DNA from: Hyphomonas sp.
GTDB taxonomy: Bacteria > Pseudomonadota > Alphaproteobacteria > Caulobacterales > Hyphomonadaceae
Assembly (NCBI GenBank): GCA_024743015.1
Contig: JANSXJ010000006.1
Span: forward strand, 1 to 24,953
Direction of reading: 5' to 3'
DNA: 24,953 nucleotides
The notes under the pieces: generated by a model
Seen by the model: the letters and a program-made list of their open reading frames with translations, nothing else
Databases searched by the model: none
What the model was told of the DNA's origin: nothing
Position numbers and translations under genes: made by a program
Shown here: positions 24,896-24,953 of the stretch, one piece after another
Position numbering within the stretch: the first letter of the stretch is position 1
Layout: each line of letters starts with the position of its first letter

Positions 24896-24953
24896 CATCT
24901 TCCCCAATCGAGACGGAACGTTCCTCACAGATGCAACTCTTCTGCCAGATTCA

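Noticed and set aside
1..24953. Transposases, integrases, attachment sites, tRNA or rRNA genes, CRISPR repeats
   Set aside because: Looked for by motif and repeat on both strands; nothing recognisable, and no gene has obviously foreign base composition.

Overview
The window is G+C-rich bacterial DNA, densely packed with genes that use ATG, GTG and TTG starts. The gene families and translational style suggest an alphaproteobacterium; a marine, Hyphomonadaceae-like organism is a guess. I see no rRNA, tRNA, CRISPR array, insertion sequence or phage gene. Sixteen protein genes cover nearly all of it. One (the NRPS) is cut by the left edge.

Region 1 (2-9319, + strand) is the end of a hybrid NRPS/PKS assembly line. 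The NRPS gene enters the window inside a luciferase-like monooxygenase domain that interrupts an adenylation domain. The adenylation domain resumes, is interrupted again by an N-methyltransferase domain, and ends in a carrier domain. The visible selectivity residues fit glycine. Six bases later comes a single-module PKS with the order KS-AT-KR-DH-ACP-TE, which should add one extender unit and release the chain. This doubly interrupted glycine module feeding a PKS is the most unusual thing in the window.

Region 2 (9427-11489, + strand) holds two tandem, clearly paralogous lipoprotein alpha/beta-hydrolases. The first carries an 18-proline linker. A similar upstream element lies at the same distance from both starts.

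Region 3 (11509-19065) is polysaccharide export and decoration. A flippase on the minus strand diverges, across a 309-bp spacer with two dyads, from a plus-strand run: acyltransferase, family 8 glycosyltransferase, polysaccharide deacetylase, second flippase and pyruvyltransferase. A hairpin and a candidate promoter between the acyltransferase and the glycosyltransferase suggest a transcript boundary.

Region 4 (24895-19078, - strand) reads as one six-gene operon with overlapping or nearly touching genes: hexapeptide acetyltransferase, Gfo/Idh/MocA dehydrogenase, DegT aminotransferase, NAD-dependent sugar epimerase/dehydratase, second DegT aminotransferase and family 2 glycosyltransferase. It probably makes one or two N-acylated amino sugars as nucleotide sugars and transfers one of them. 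Together regions 3 and 4 look like part of a surface polysaccharide locus for a polymer carrying amino-sugar, acyl and pyruvyl groups. Whether the NRPS/PKS product has anything to do with that polymer cannot be told from this sequence.
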